Assembly (NCBI RefSeq): GCF_014192915.1
Contig: NZ_JACHYN010000003.1
Coordinates: forward strand, 248,001-312,000
Reading direction: 5' to 3'
From: Azospirillum sp. OGB3
GTDB lineage: Bacteria > Pseudomonadota > Alphaproteobacteria > Azospirillales > Azospirillaceae
DNA: 64,000 bases
Below are positions 19,681 through 29,127 of this stretch, one piece after another. The position numbers and the translations under genes are program-made. Positions within the stretch are counted from its first letter, which is position 1. Every line of letters begins with the position of its first letter. The notes under the pieces are model-generated. The model made no database searches, had not been told where the DNA came from, and saw nothing but the letters and a program-made list of their open reading frames with translations.

Positions 19681-20946
19681 TCAGTCTCCCGGCTGCGCCG
19701 CTTGGGCCGCGTGGGTGGAGCGCATCAGCGTTCCGCGCTCCGTCAGCAGGACGGTCAGCAACGCCAGCACGCCCAGCACGGTGAAGCCGATGGTCAGCGG
19801 ACGCACGGTGCCGTCGAAGGACTGGCCGACGATCCAGCCGACCACCGCCGCCATGCCGGTGCTGAAGAAGCCGACGAAGGACGACCCCATGCCCGCCACG
19901 TGGCCCAGCGGCTCCATCGCCATGGCGTTGAAGTTCGGGGCGATCAGGCCGAAGCAGAAGAAGATCGCCGCCATGAACAGGCCGAGGCCGAGCAGCGGCG
20001 GATGCTCCGGAAAGCCGAGCAGCGCCATGGCGACGCCGGTCAGCGTGTAGCCGAGCAGGGCGACGTGCGACACCCGGTGCATGCCGACCCGCCCGACCAG
20101 CCGCGCGTTGACCAGCGAGGCCAGGGCCATCACGCCGGCGATGGCGCCGAAGGCCACCGGGAACATCGCCCCCAGCCCGTAGACGTCCACGAAAATCTGC
20201 TGGGCGCTGCCGACGTAGCTCAGCAGCCCGCCGAACAGCAGGCCCATCGCGGCGGTGTAGCCGACCGTCGCGCGGGTCGTCATCACCTTGTGGAAGGCAT
20301 GGCCGAGCGCCGCCGGAGACAGCGGCATCCGATCCTCCGGCGCCCGGGTTTCCGCCAGCCGCAGCATCGACCAGGCGAAGGCGGCGATGGCCGCCAGGAA
20401 CAGCGCGCCGAAAACCCACGGCCACGTGCCGAGACGCAGGATTCCTTCGCCCAGGGCCGGGGCGATGACCGGTACGATGATGAAGATCATCATCACGAAG
20501 GACATCACCCGCGCCATGTCGCGCCCGACGAAGCGGTCGCGCACGATGGCGATGGCAACCACGCGCGGGGCGGCTGCGCCGAAGCCCTGAAGCGCGCGGG
20601 CGGCCAGCAGCGCCGTGAAGCTGGGGGCGAAGACCGCGCCCAGCGAACCGACGGCGAAGATCACCAGGCCGGCGGCCAGGACCGGCTTGCGCCCGAACCG
20701 GTCCGACAGCGGACCGTGGAAAGGCTGCCCGACGGCGAAGCCCAGCATATAGGCGGTGACGACAAGCTGCCGGTCGTTTTCGCGCATCACCCCGAAGGAA
20801 CCGGCAATGTCCGGCAAGGCGACCAGCATGATGTCGATGGACAGCGCCGTCAGCGCCATCAAAAGGGCCATGAGCGCGACGAACTCGCCGAAGCGGATGT
20901 CGCCGCTCCGGCCGGCGGAAGCGGAATGGGGCATGGAGTCAGGCAT
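19681..20946 (-). CDS. Bcr/CflA-family MFS multidrug efflux transporter
   Basis: 421 residues with 12 predicted membrane helices. The first helix and loop (MALTALSIDIMLVALPDI) and motif A GPLSDRFGRKPVLAAGLVIF are typical of the drug:H+ antiporter 12-TM family. ARALQGFGAAAPRVVAIAIVRD is the Bcr/CflA motif C equivalent. I choose MPDSMPHS at 20946. A second ATG four codons on is possible. It is divergent from the hybrid histidine kinase gene, with about 270 bases between them, and codirectional with the LysR gene. The substrate is unknown. Confidence 0.88.
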   Translation of the reverse strand: MPDSMPHSASAGRSGDIRFGEFVALMALLMALTALSIDIMLVALPDIAGSFGVMRENDRQLVVTAYMLGFAVGQPFHGPLSDRFGRKPVLAAGLVIFAVGSLGAVFAPSFTALLAARALQGFGAAAPRVVAIAIVRDRFVGRDMARVMSFVMMIFIIVPVIAPALGEGILRLGTWPWVFGALFLAAIAAFAWSMLRLAETRAPEDRMPLSPAALGHAFHKVMTTRATVGYTAAMGLLFGGLLSYVGSAQQIFVDVYGLGAMFPVAFGAIAGVMALASLVNARLVGRVGMHRVSHVALLGYTLTGVAMALLGFPEHPPLLGLGLFMAAIFFCFGLIAPNFNAMAMEPLGHVAGMGSSFVGFFSTGMAAVVGWIVGQSFDGTVRPLTIGFTVLGVLALLTVLLTERGTLMRSTHAAQAAQPGD

Positions 20947-21218
20947 TGGAGCAGTGTGCAGCCCGCCTGTCCCCGCGGCAAATCGAATTCCCGCAGGCCC
21001 GCCATCGATATTTGGACATCGGCAATTCAAGGCTGTGCGGCGTCGCGGCCCGATGCGCTGCACACTGCCGCCTTTATGGCGTACCCAACTATCATTTGAG
21101 GATTTCAAGAACTTCACACTGTTGTTGCTGAAAATGGTGGATGGATTGGCGGATTCTGTAGGAGTCGCCCGAGTCGCTGTCTATAGTGTGCCGTGTCAAC
21201 AGTCTGCGAAAACCCGGT

Positions 21219-24200
21219 ATGCGCTTTCGTCTCCCTTTCGTGGCCTTGCTGGCGATTCTTCCGCTCGTCGCCTTCGCGGTGGCCGCGATCATGCTGGTCG
21301 ACCGGCAGCAGGAACGATCGGTGGAGGAGCTTGTCCGCCACGCCACCGACGCCGCGGTGCGGACGGTGGACGGGCGCGTCCTTATGACGCGCAGCGCGCT
21401 CGAAATCATGTCCACGGCCCGGTCTCTGGACATTGGTGACCGCGCCGTTTGGAGGGACCGGGGGGAACGTGCGCTGCGGCAGCGTTTGGATTGGATGGCC
21501 CTGGAGGTCCGCGACCGCCAGGGTGTCGTCAACCTGCTTCACCGGCCGCAGGAACCGGAAGCCGGCGGCATCGACCCCGCCGCGCGCTCCGCCCAGGCGG
21601 ACCGGGTGTTCCGCTCGGGAGAGGTTTGGATCAGCGGCGTCATCAGCGACCCCGCCGGCAAGGTGGAGCCGGTCTTCGCGGTCAGCGTGCCGGTCTGGGG
21701 CGTGGGCGAGGTTCGGCTGGTCCTGACCGCCTATGTGCGGACCTGGTCCCTGCGTCAGGTCCTGATCGATCAGGTGGTGGCGCCCAGTTGGGTCGGCGCG
21801 CTTCTCGACCGCGATGGGCGGATCGTCGCCCGGACGAGGTCTGATACGGCCTTCGATCCGGCGGTCGGACAGCCGGCGCCCGAATCCCTGGTCCAGGCGC
21901 TGCAAACCGGCAAGGAATTCTTCCTGTCCCACACCCGGAATGGAGAGGAAGTGCTGTCGGCGAAGGCCGGCTCCGTCGCAGCGTCCGGCTGGCTCCTGGT
22001 CCTCGGTACCCCGGCCGAGCCGATCCAGGCGGCGGCGCGGCGCACGGTCTATACGATCGCCGGCGGCGGGCTGGCCGCTCTGGCGGTGGCGGCGCTGGTC
22101 GCCTGGGTTCTTGTCCGCTCCCACGACCGGCGCGAGGCGGCTGAGCGGCGCGCGCGGGTGGCGGAGGCCTCGGCGGAAGCCGACCGGCGGTCGCACGCCA
22201 TTCTGGAAAGCACGACGGACGGCGTCTATGAGGTCGACCGGTCCTGGCGCATCGTCTACATGAACGGGCGCGCGCGTGGCCTGATGGGCGGCAGCAGCGA
22301 CCTGACCGGACAGCGGCTGTGGGAGGCCTTTCCCGACGCCATGGGGACGGTGCTGTGGGACCGCCTGCACGTCGCCATGAGGGATCGCCTTCCCGACGAG
22401 TTCGAGGCTTACTTCGCGCCGCTCGGCGTCTGGCTCTTCCTGCGGGTTTTCCCATCGTCCGCCGGGTTGGCCATCTATTTTCAAGACATCAGCAAGCGCC
22501 TTCTCGCCGAGCGGGCGTTGGAACGGGCGGTGGAGCAGGCGAACCAGATCCTGGAGAGCATCGGCGACGCCTTCTACGCCATCGACCGTGATTGGCGGAT
22601 CATCTATGTGAACAAGCGCGCGCAGGAGATGTTCGACCGACCGCGCGACGACCTCATCGGCCGCAACCTGCTGGAGCTCTTTCCCGACGTCGCGGGCAAC
22701 AGCGTCATCCGCAGCTTCGAGGCCGCCATGGCGGACCAGCAGCCGAGGGAGTTCGAAGCGCTGTCCGGCATCTTCCAGCGCTGGACCATGTTCAACGTCT
22801 ATCCGCAGGCGGGCGGCGGCCTGTCCATCTACTTCCGCGACGTGTCCGCCCACCGCGCGGCGGAGGCCGCCCTGCGGGCCAGCGAGCACCGTTACCGCAC
22901 GCTTCTGGAAGCGCTGCCGCAGATGGTCTGGACCTGCCGGGCGGACGGCAATTGCGATTTTCTGAGCCGGCAATGGCTGGCCTACACAGGCCAGACGGAG
23001 ACCTCGGCCCAGGGCTTCGGTTGGGCCAGTTCCATTCATCCCGACGATCGAGAGCGCCTTCTCACGATCTGGATTCAGGCGGTCGAAGCGCGGACGATCT
23101 TCGACACCGAGGCGCGTATCCGCAACGTCGCCGGCAGCTACCGCTGGTTCAAGCAGCGTGCCCTGCCGATCACCGACCCGGAAACCGGAGAAGAGCGCTG
23201 GTTCGGCACCTCCACCGACATCACCGACATCTTCGAGGCGCGCGACGCCATGCAGGCGGCGAAGGAAGAGGCGGAGCAAGTAGGGTTGCGCTTCCGCACG
23301 CTGGCGGATTCCATCCCGCAACTCGCCTGGATGGCCCGCCCGGACGGGCGGATCTTTTGGTACAATCAAAGATGGTATGACTATACGGGCGTCGTCGAGG
23401 GCGGGGATGCCGCTTCCGACCCGCTGTGGGACGGCATCCTTCCCGCCGACCACGCCGAGCGCGTCACCGCAAGCCTCCAGCGGTCCTTCCAGACCGGAGA
23501 ACCGTGGGAGGACACCTTCCCCATGGCGGGGCGGGACGGTGCCTTCCGCTGGTTCCTGTCGCGGGCGCTGCCCGTGCGCGACTCCGAAGGCGCCGTCGTT
23601 CTGTGGTTCGGCACGAACACCGACGTGACCGACCGCCTGGAGGCCGAGGACGCCCTGCGCCGCGCCAAGGAGGAAGCGGAGCGGGCCGCCTTGTCCAAGT
23701 CCAAGTTCCTCGCCTCGGCCAGCCACGACCTGCGCCAGCCGATGCAGTCGCTGTTCCTGTTCTCCGGCGCGCTGCACGGCCACGTGCAGGGCGAGAAGGG
23801 GATGAAGGCGCTGCGTCTTCTGGAAAGCGGGCTGGACGCGCTGAAAGGCCTGCTGGACAGCCTGCTCGACGTGTCGCGCCTCGACGCCGGTGTGGTCAAG
23901 CCGACGCTGGAGGATTTTCCGGTGGCGCTGCTGCTCGACCACATCGCGGCGGGCTATGCCCCGGTGGCCCGCGGCAAGGGGCTCGACTGGACGATGGAGG
24001 GATGCCCGCTGAACATCCGGTCCGACCGGGTGCTGCTGGGCCGGATGATCCGCAACCTCGTGGAGAACGCCATCCGTTACACCGAGCGGGGCAGCATCGC
24101 CATCGCCTGCACGGTGATGAACGGGCTTATGCGGATCACGGTCGCCGACACCGGAATCGGCATCTCGGGCGACCAGTTGCCCCGGATCTTCGAGGAGTTC

Positions 24201-24794
24201 CATCAGGTCGGCAATCCGGAACGCGACCGCAGCCAGGGGCTCGGGCTGGGTCTAGCCATCGTGCAGCGCATCGGGCAGCTTCTGGAGCATCCGGTGACCG
24301 TTCATTCCACGCCAGGCGTGGGGTCCGTCTTCACCATCGAGGTGCCGCTGGGCGAGACGCCGAAGCCGGTGGAAGCCGTGTCGGCGGCACCTGTTCCGGT
24401 GGCGGCGGGTGGCGGTGAGGAGCGGCTGGCGATGGTCATCGACGACGACGCCATCGTGCTGCTCGGCCTTCAGGCGATCCTGCGCGAATGGGGGTATGAG
24501 GTCCTGATCGCCGGTTCGGGCGAGCAGGCGGTGGACAAGCTGCGCTCGGTCAACCGCAAACCCGACATCATCATCGCCGACTATCGCCTGCGCGAGGGCA
24601 AGGTCGGTACCGATGCCATCCTGGACATTCGCCGGCTCTTCGATGCCGACGTCCCCGCAATCATCGTGACCGGCGAAACCGGACCGGAATGTCAGCGCGA
24701 CGCCGTGCGCCACGGCTTCGGCCTGATGCACAAGCCGGTGACCCCGCGCCAACTCGCCGGAGCGATGGAACGCTCCCTGCAACCGGCGGAGTGA
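21219..24794 (+). CDS. Membrane-bound multi-PAS hybrid histidine kinase
   Basis: 1191 residues. TM1 is at about residues 5-27 (PFVALLAILPLVAFAVAAIM), followed by a periplasmic sensor of about 240 residues (dCache-like or CHASE-like by layout), TM2 at about residues 275-297 (IAGGGLAALAVAALVAWVLV), and then four PAS domains to about residue 810. The dimerisation domain has ASASHDLRQPMQSL with the phosphorylated His at residue 836. The ATPase domain has N box NLVENAIRYT, DTGIGI and GLGLGL. The C-terminal receiver has Asp at residue 1121 (IIADYRLREG). The HDLRQPxQ type is common among orphan hybrid kinases lacking an output domain. The start at 21219 gives a clean membrane signal; the GTG at 21186 is an alternative. 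Confidence 0.9.
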   Translation: MRFRLPFVALLAILPLVAFAVAAIMLVDRQQERSVEELVRHATDAAVRTVDGRVLMTRSALEIMSTARSLDIGDRAVWRDRGERALRQRLDWMALEVRDRQGVVNLLHRPQEPEAGGIDPAARSAQADRVFRSGEVWISGVISDPAGKVEPVFAVSVPVWGVGEVRLVLTAYVRTWSLRQVLIDQVVAPSWVGALLDRDGRIVARTRSDTAFDPAVGQPAPESLVQALQTGKEFFLSHTRNGEEVLSAKAGSVAASGWLLVLGTPAEPIQAAARRTVYTIAGGGLAALAVAALVAWVLVRSHDRREAAERRARVAEASAEADRRSHAILESTTDGVYEVDRSWRIVYMNGRARGLMGGSSDLTGQRLWEAFPDAMGTVLWDRLHVAMRDRLPDEFEAYFAPLGVWLFLRVFPSSAGLAIYFQDISKRLLAERALERAVEQANQILESIGDAFYAIDRDWRIIYVNKRAQEMFDRPRDDLIGRNLLELFPDVAGNSVIRSFEAAMADQQPREFEALSGIFQRWTMFNVYPQAGGGLSIYFRDVSAHRAAEAALRASEHRYRTLLEALPQMVWTCRADGNCDFLSRQWLAYTGQTETSAQGFGWASSIHPDDRERLLTIWIQAVEARTIFDTEARIRNVAGSYRWFKQRALPITDPETGEERWFGTSTDITDIFEARDAMQAAKEEAEQVGLRFRTLADSIPQLAWMARPDGRIFWYNQRWYDYTGVVEGGDAASDPLWDGILPADHAERVTASLQRSFQTGEPWEDTFPMAGRDGAFRWFLSRALPVRDSEGAVVLWFGTNTDVTDRLEAEDALRRAKEEAERAALSKSKFLASASHDLRQPMQSLFLFSGALHGHVQGEKGMKALRLLESGLDALKGLLDSLLDVSRLDAGVVKPTLEDFPVALLLDHIAAGYAPVARGKGLDWTMEGCPLNIRSDRVLLGRMIRNLVENAIRYTERGSIAIACTVMNGLMRITVADTGIGISGDQLPRIFEEFHQVGNPERDRSQGLGLGLAIVQRIGQLLEHPVTVHSTPGVGSVFTIEVPLGETPKPVEAVSAAPVPVAAGGGEERLAMVIDDDAIVLLGLQAILREWGYEVLIAGSGEQAVDKLRSVNRKPDIIIADYRLREGKVGTDAILDIRRLFDADVPAIIVTGETGPECQRDAVRHGFGLMHKPVTPRQLAGAMERSLQPAE

Positions 24795-24813
24795 GGCCGG
24801 CTGGCTCTGGAGA

Positions 24814-25776
24814 TCAGTCGCCGCCGCCGCCCATGGCGGGCGGGCTGGGGGGAAGGCGGCGGCGGGTTTCGCGGTGCAGGATGTAGAGGCCGCTCACCGC
24901 TACGACGGCGGCCCCCGACACCATGTGCAGGGTCGGCATCTCGTTCCACAGCAGCCAGCCGAACAGCACCGCCCACAGCAGCGCGGCGTAGTTGAAGGGC
25001 GCAACCACGGCCGCCGGGGCCAGCGAATAGGCCCGCGTCAGGAACAGCTGGGCGCCGCCGCCCAGCACCCCGGTGGCCGAGAGCAGGGCGAAATCGGTCA
25101 GACTGCGCGGGGTGACCCACACGAAGGGCATGACCAGTGCCAGGATCAGGGTGGTGATCGCTGTGAAGTAGAAGACGATGGTGTTGGCGCGTTCGGACTT
25201 GCTGAGCTGGCGGATCGCCACCATCGCGAAGGATTGGAAGAAGGCCGCGCCGAGCGCGACCAGCGCGCCCAGATGCGTCAGCATCTCGCCGGACGGCCGG
25301 ACCATGATGAGCACGCCGACGAAGCCGACCAGCACCGCGCTCCAACGGTGGATGCCAACCTTCTCGCCGAGCAGCGGCACCGACAGGGCGGTGAGGAAGA
25401 GCGGGGCCGAGAAGTTCAGAGCCACCGCGTCGCCCAGCGGCAGCAGGTTGAACGACCAGAAGGTCAGGGACATCGCCGTCAGCCCGACGACCGAGCGCCA
25501 GACATGGCCCATCGGCCGCTCGGTGCGCAGGTTGTTGACCCACCCGCCCTGGAGCGAGATGACCACCGCCACCGGGATCAGCGCCATGGCGTTGCGGAAG
25601 AAGGTCACCTCGATGACGGGGTACGTCTCCGAGAGCAGCTTCACCAGCACGTTCATCACGGAGAAGAGCAGCACCGACGCCAGCATCATGACGATGCCGA
25701 GCGGGATGTTCTCCACGCGGACGTGGCGGGGCGTCGCGGGACGGGCGGGGGCGGGGGAGAGGGGGGGCGCGGTCAC
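24814..25776 (-). CDS. EamA/DMT-family membrane transporter
   Basis: 320 residues with ten predicted helices in two EamA repeats. Characteristic stretches are LFSVMNVLVKLLSETYP (TM1), FNLLPLGDAVALNFSAPLFL (end of the first repeat) and YSLAPAAVVAPFNYAALLWA (second repeat). The drug/metabolite transporter family exports metabolites, and this subgroup resembles RhaT/SAM-carrier-like or riboflavin-type transporters without clear specificity. It starts at GTG (25776). It is convergent with the hybrid kinase gene, with only 19 bases between the stops. Confidence 0.87.
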   Translation of the reverse strand: MTAPPLSPAPARPATPRHVRVENIPLGIVMMLASVLLFSVMNVLVKLLSETYPVIEVTFFRNAMALIPVAVVISLQGGWVNNLRTERPMGHVWRSVVGLTAMSLTFWSFNLLPLGDAVALNFSAPLFLTALSVPLLGEKVGIHRWSAVLVGFVGVLIMVRPSGEMLTHLGALVALGAAFFQSFAMVAIRQLSKSERANTIVFYFTAITTLILALVMPFVWVTPRSLTDFALLSATGVLGGGAQLFLTRAYSLAPAAVVAPFNYAALLWAVLFGWLLWNEMPTLHMVSGAAVVAVSGLYILHRETRRRLPPSPPAMGGGGD

Positions 25777-25890
25777 GCCCGAATGCTATCAAGCGCAACC
25801 ACCCGCGTCACGTTGCCGCGACACGGGTGGTCATGTCCTGACGGAATGGCCGGATTGCGGCGCCATGCCGATCCGGATGTTGTCGGCCCG

Positions 25891-26433
25891 TCAGCGGTTG
25901 TTCAACAGGTCGGCGATCTCGGCCTCGGCCAGCAGCCAATGATCCATCTCGCGCCCGTTCGGACGGCCTTCGCGCTCCCAGATCTCATAGGCGCGCTCCT
26001 GCACCATGCGGTTCTTCTGGCCGTGCAGCAGGCCTTCCGCGATGTGCATGTTGATGCGCGACAGCGAGACCATCTTGCTCGCCTCGATCGAGCCCCGGGT
26101 CGCTTCCATGGTGGTGACGGTGACGTACTGCGCGAGGTTGCGCAGGTTCGCCTTCACCTCGGACTCCAGCGTGTTCTCTTCGTTCTGGAGCACCGTCTTG
26201 ATGGCGACCCAAAGGCGCAGATTGTGGTCCAGCGCGTGGCTGGCCTTCTCCGGCGTGTCCGCTTCGACCAGCAGGCTGGCGGCGTGCAGCAAGGCGACCG
26301 CGTCCTGCTCGATGGCCGCGAAGTTGGTGTTCAGGACGATTTCCGCCCCGGTGTCGGTGGCGAGCGCCTCGGCCGCTTCAAGCGACGGAGCGGTTTCGAC
26401 GGTCTTTGCTGTGGCGGTCTTGCGCTTGGCCAT
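25891..26433 (-). CDS. FlaF-like protein with C-terminal DUF2934 module
   Basis: 180 residues. Residues 1-40 are a basic/variable leader (MAKRKTATAKTVETAP). Residues about 50-140 follow the FlaF pattern: EQDAVALLHAASLLVEA, then ALDHNLRLWVAIKTVLQNEEN, then VSLSRINMHIAEGL, matching the family's AL..N..LW and L..iN..i..GL positions. Residues about 145-178 are a DUF2934 module (RAYEIWEREGRPNGREMDHW). FlaF regulates flagellin synthesis in alphaproteobacteria, but no flagellar gene is nearby and the similarity is remote, so function is unproven. It is isolated, with its own AT-rich upstream region. Confidence 0.7.
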   Translation of the reverse strand: MAKRKTATAKTVETAPSLEAAEALATDTGAEIVLNTNFAAIEQDAVALLHAASLLVEADTPEKASHALDHNLRLWVAIKTVLQNEENTLESEVKANLRNLAQYVTVTTMEATRGSIEASKMVSLSRINMHIAEGLLHGQKNRMVQERAYEIWEREGRPNGREMDHWLLAEAEIADLLNNR

Positions 26434-26595
26434 GATCGAATCCCCGGCGTTGGTCCCCGAGGTCAATAGAACCAGCCGTCATTAACAAGTGGTTAAGGCG
26501 AGTATTGCCAACCCCTTTGCGCAGCCTTCGCGTCAGAGCAAAGGCCAAGTGATTCGCGGAAGGTCATGCTGCGTTGCAAAACAACCGACGGAGTG

Positions 26596-27171
26596 TCAGC
26601 GGCCGGTGAAGGCTCCGAACGGCATGCGGTAATAGAATCCGAAGACGTTGTTGGCCGGTGCGGCGGCGTCGGCGGCCGGACCGCTGGTGTCGATGCGGCT
26701 GTAGCCCAGGCTGAAGCGGGCCTTGTTCTCGAACTGGTAACCGAGTTCGAGCTGGGAGCGGAACTCGACCACGCTGCCCGTCGCCGCCGGATCGCGCGGG
26801 GTGACCGGCAGGGTGCCCGCACCCACGCTCGGCGTGAAGACGAAGGAGGACCCTCCCAGCGGAACGTCGATCAGGATGCCGCCCATGCCGTAGAGGCTGC
26901 CGTCCGGCGCGCTGGGGCCGAGAGACACCCAAGGGCGCACCTCAGCGTAGCCGTCGAGCTTGGGCAGGAGGGAGGAGCCGATGCGGATCTTGTTGTGCAG
27001 GTCGGACACCTTGGTGTCCGGCGTCTCGCCGACGCTGTAGGCGAGGCCGCCGATCTTCCAGTTTCCGATCCGGTCTTCGGGCATGGTCAGGGGCTGCGCA
27101 CCCGCGGGACCAGAGAGCGCGAAGCCCGCCAGGACAACCACCAGACAGAGGCACGAGGTCCCATGACGCAC
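26596..27171 (-). CDS. PagL-like outer-membrane beta-barrel protein, catalytic motif absent
   Basis: 191 residues. It has a signal peptide (MRHGTSCLCLVVVLAGFALS, cleaved near GPAGAQ) followed by alternating beta-strand sequence ending in an aromatic strand (FGFYYRMPF). The segment VEFRSQLELGYQFENKARFS resembles the acyloxyacyl hydrolase (PagL lipid A 3-O-deacylase) core. PagL enzymes follow this with a catalytic His-x-Ser (HISN), but here the matching position reads GYSRIDTSG, with Arg and Asp. So it is either a non-catalytic paralogue or a different barrel. It is convergent with nothing and isolated between two intergenic stretches. Confidence 0.6.
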   Translation of the reverse strand: MRHGTSCLCLVVVLAGFALSGPAGAQPLTMPEDRIGNWKIGGLAYSVGETPDTKVSDLHNKIRIGSSLLPKLDGYAEVRPWVSLGPSAPDGSLYGMGGILIDVPLGGSSFVFTPSVGAGTLPVTPRDPAATGSVVEFRSQLELGYQFENKARFSLGYSRIDTSGPAADAAAPANNVFGFYYRMPFGAFTGR

Positions 27172-27417
27172 GGCGGCCTGCTCCCGATCGATCGTTGACC
27201 GTCCTACTCCGGCTGCTCCAGCCTACCGCGTCCGATCCCGACGCGGTTGTGGCATTACGCGTCGCGCCGTATCTCCGCGCAAGCGCGTAACGGTGCTACT
27301 CCCAGATGTCGTGCGCGATGCGCTTCACGTCAATGGTGGAGGGCCTCCCCTCTTTGCGAGGACCTGGGCGGTTTGCGGGGCTGATCGGCGAAGGCCGGAG
27401 CGTGCTAGACTTTCGCC

Positions 27418-28989
27418 ATGCAGCACGCCGCCTCCGATCCGAAGCAGGACCCGATCTTGGGTTCGACGCCGATGGCGGCCGCCTTTCTCGCCGACCCGGT
27501 GAGCCATGGCGGGGCGGCGGTGGAGCGTGTCGACACCCACGCCGCCATCGTCTTCCTGGCCGGCGACCGGGCCTACAAGCTGAAGCGCGCGGTTCGCTAT
27601 CCCTATCTCGACTATTCGACCGCCGAGCTGCGCCGCGCGGCTTGCCTGGAGGAACTGCGGCTGAATCGGCGGACAGCGCCATCCCTGTACCTTGGCCTGG
27701 AGTCGGTCGTCCAGCGGGCCGACGGCGCACTCGCCTTTGGTGGCGAGGACGCGGCGGGGGGAACGGCGCTGGATTGGCTGGTCGTGATGCGCCGCTTTCC
27801 GCAGGATGCCCTTCTCGACCGCGTGGCGGAGCGGGGCGATTTCGACGACTCGTTGGGCTGTGCCTTGGCCGACGCGGTGACCGCCTTCCACGAGGCCGCG
27901 GAACCACGTCCGGACGGTGGTGGGGCGGTGGCGATGCGGGAGGTGGTGGAGGGCAACATCGCCGAACTGCGTGCGAGCCCGTCCCTGTTTGCGCCGGATC
28001 ACGTGGAACGGCTGTCCGGTCGGTCGGCGGACGCTTTGGCGCGTCTGGCCCCGCTTCTGGAGGACCGGCGGCGCGGCGGCTTCGTCCGGCATTGCCACGG
28101 CGACCTTCATCTGCGGAACATCGTGCTTCTTGAGGGAAAGCCGGTCCTGTTTGACGGCATCGAGTTCGACGAGCGGCTGGCGGTCATCGACGTCGCTTAC
28201 GACCTCGCCTTTCTTTTGATGGACCTGGAACGGCGGGGGCTTCGCCCGCTCGGCAATGCTTTCCTCAACCGCAGCCTGGACAAGACGGAGGATTACGGCG
28301 CCTTGGCGCTCCTGCCCCTCTTCCTGTCGGCGCGCGCGGCCATCCGTGCCAAGATCGCCGCAACCACGGCGGCGCTCCGTCCCGGTGACGCTGCGGCGCA
28401 AACGTTGGAACGGGAGGCCGTGGCCTATCTGGACCAAGCCGTCAGGGCGTTGGAGCCGCCGCCGCCGCGGCTGGTCGCTGTGGGCGGCCTGTCCGGCAGC
28501 GGCAAGACCCGGCTGGCCCGCGCCCTGGCCCCGTCGCTGGGAAAGTCGCCCGGAGCCGTCGTCCTGCGGTCCGACGCGCTGCGCAAGCGCCTCAACGGGG
28601 TTGCTGAAACCGAGCGCCTTCCTGCGGAGGCCTACACGCCGGCGGTGACCGAGCGGGTCTATGCCGGGCTGCTTGAACGGGCGGGCGCCGTGTTGGCCGC
28701 CGGGCACGCCGTTGTGCTGGACGCCGTCCATGCCCGGCCGGAGGAACGGTCCGCCGTCGCCCGCCTTGCGGCGGAGGTCGGTGTGCGATTCGACGGGATC
28801 TGGCTCGACGCGCCGCTGGACATGCGGATCGCCCGAATCACTGCCCGCCGCGGGGACGCCTCCGACGCCACGGCGGAGGTGGCGGAGCGGCAGGCTGTCT
28901 ATGATCTGGGCCCGCTTGAATGGCTGCGCACGAATGCTGGCAGGGATGCGGGGGAAACGCTTGCGGCCGTGCTGGAGCGACTGGTGTAA
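27418..28989 (+). CDS. Aminoglycoside-phosphotransferase-like kinase fused to P-loop kinase
   Basis: 523 residues with two domains. Residues about 20-330 form an APH/choline-kinase-like fold: the Brenner-type catalytic motif HCHGDLHLRNI at about residue 225, followed by the metal-binding LFDGIEFDERLAVIDVAYDLAF. Residues about 345-520 form a P-loop NTPase of the zeta-toxin/gluconate-kinase-like class: Walker A VGGLSGSGKTRLARALA, then LDAVHARPEERSAVA. This architecture is a recognised conserved family (COG0645+COG2187) of unknown substrate. The ATG at 27418 is not preceded by a clear ribosome site. A Usp gene follows after 138 bases. Confidence 0.85.
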   Translation: MQHAASDPKQDPILGSTPMAAAFLADPVSHGGAAVERVDTHAAIVFLAGDRAYKLKRAVRYPYLDYSTAELRRAACLEELRLNRRTAPSLYLGLESVVQRADGALAFGGEDAAGGTALDWLVVMRRFPQDALLDRVAERGDFDDSLGCALADAVTAFHEAAEPRPDGGGAVAMREVVEGNIAELRASPSLFAPDHVERLSGRSADALARLAPLLEDRRRGGFVRHCHGDLHLRNIVLLEGKPVLFDGIEFDERLAVIDVAYDLAFLLMDLERRGLRPLGNAFLNRSLDKTEDYGALALLPLFLSARAAIRAKIAATTAALRPGDAAAQTLEREAVAYLDQAVRALEPPPPRLVAVGGLSGSGKTRLARALAPSLGKSPGAVVLRSDALRKRLNGVAETERLPAEAYTPAVTERVYAGLLERAGAVLAAGHAVVLDAVHARPEERSAVARLAAEVGVRFDGIWLDAPLDMRIARITARRGDASDATAEVAERQAVYDLGPLEWLRTNAGRDAGETLAAVLERLV

Positions 28990-29127
28990 TTCCAGGTGGA
29001 ACGGGCGCCGCCGGCTCCCCATGGTCTAGTATAAGGGTGGCGCGGCGCTGGAAACGGTGCATCCAGCCGCCGTTCCGACAGGCACCGTCCAGAAGATGGG
29101 CCGGCGGAAACGGCCCGGGGGGAGATC

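Noticed and set aside
21114..24203. 1029-codon open frame antisense to the hybrid kinase gene
   Set aside because: It is rich in Arg, Gly, Pro and His with no domain, and is the usual antisense shadow of a GC-rich gene.
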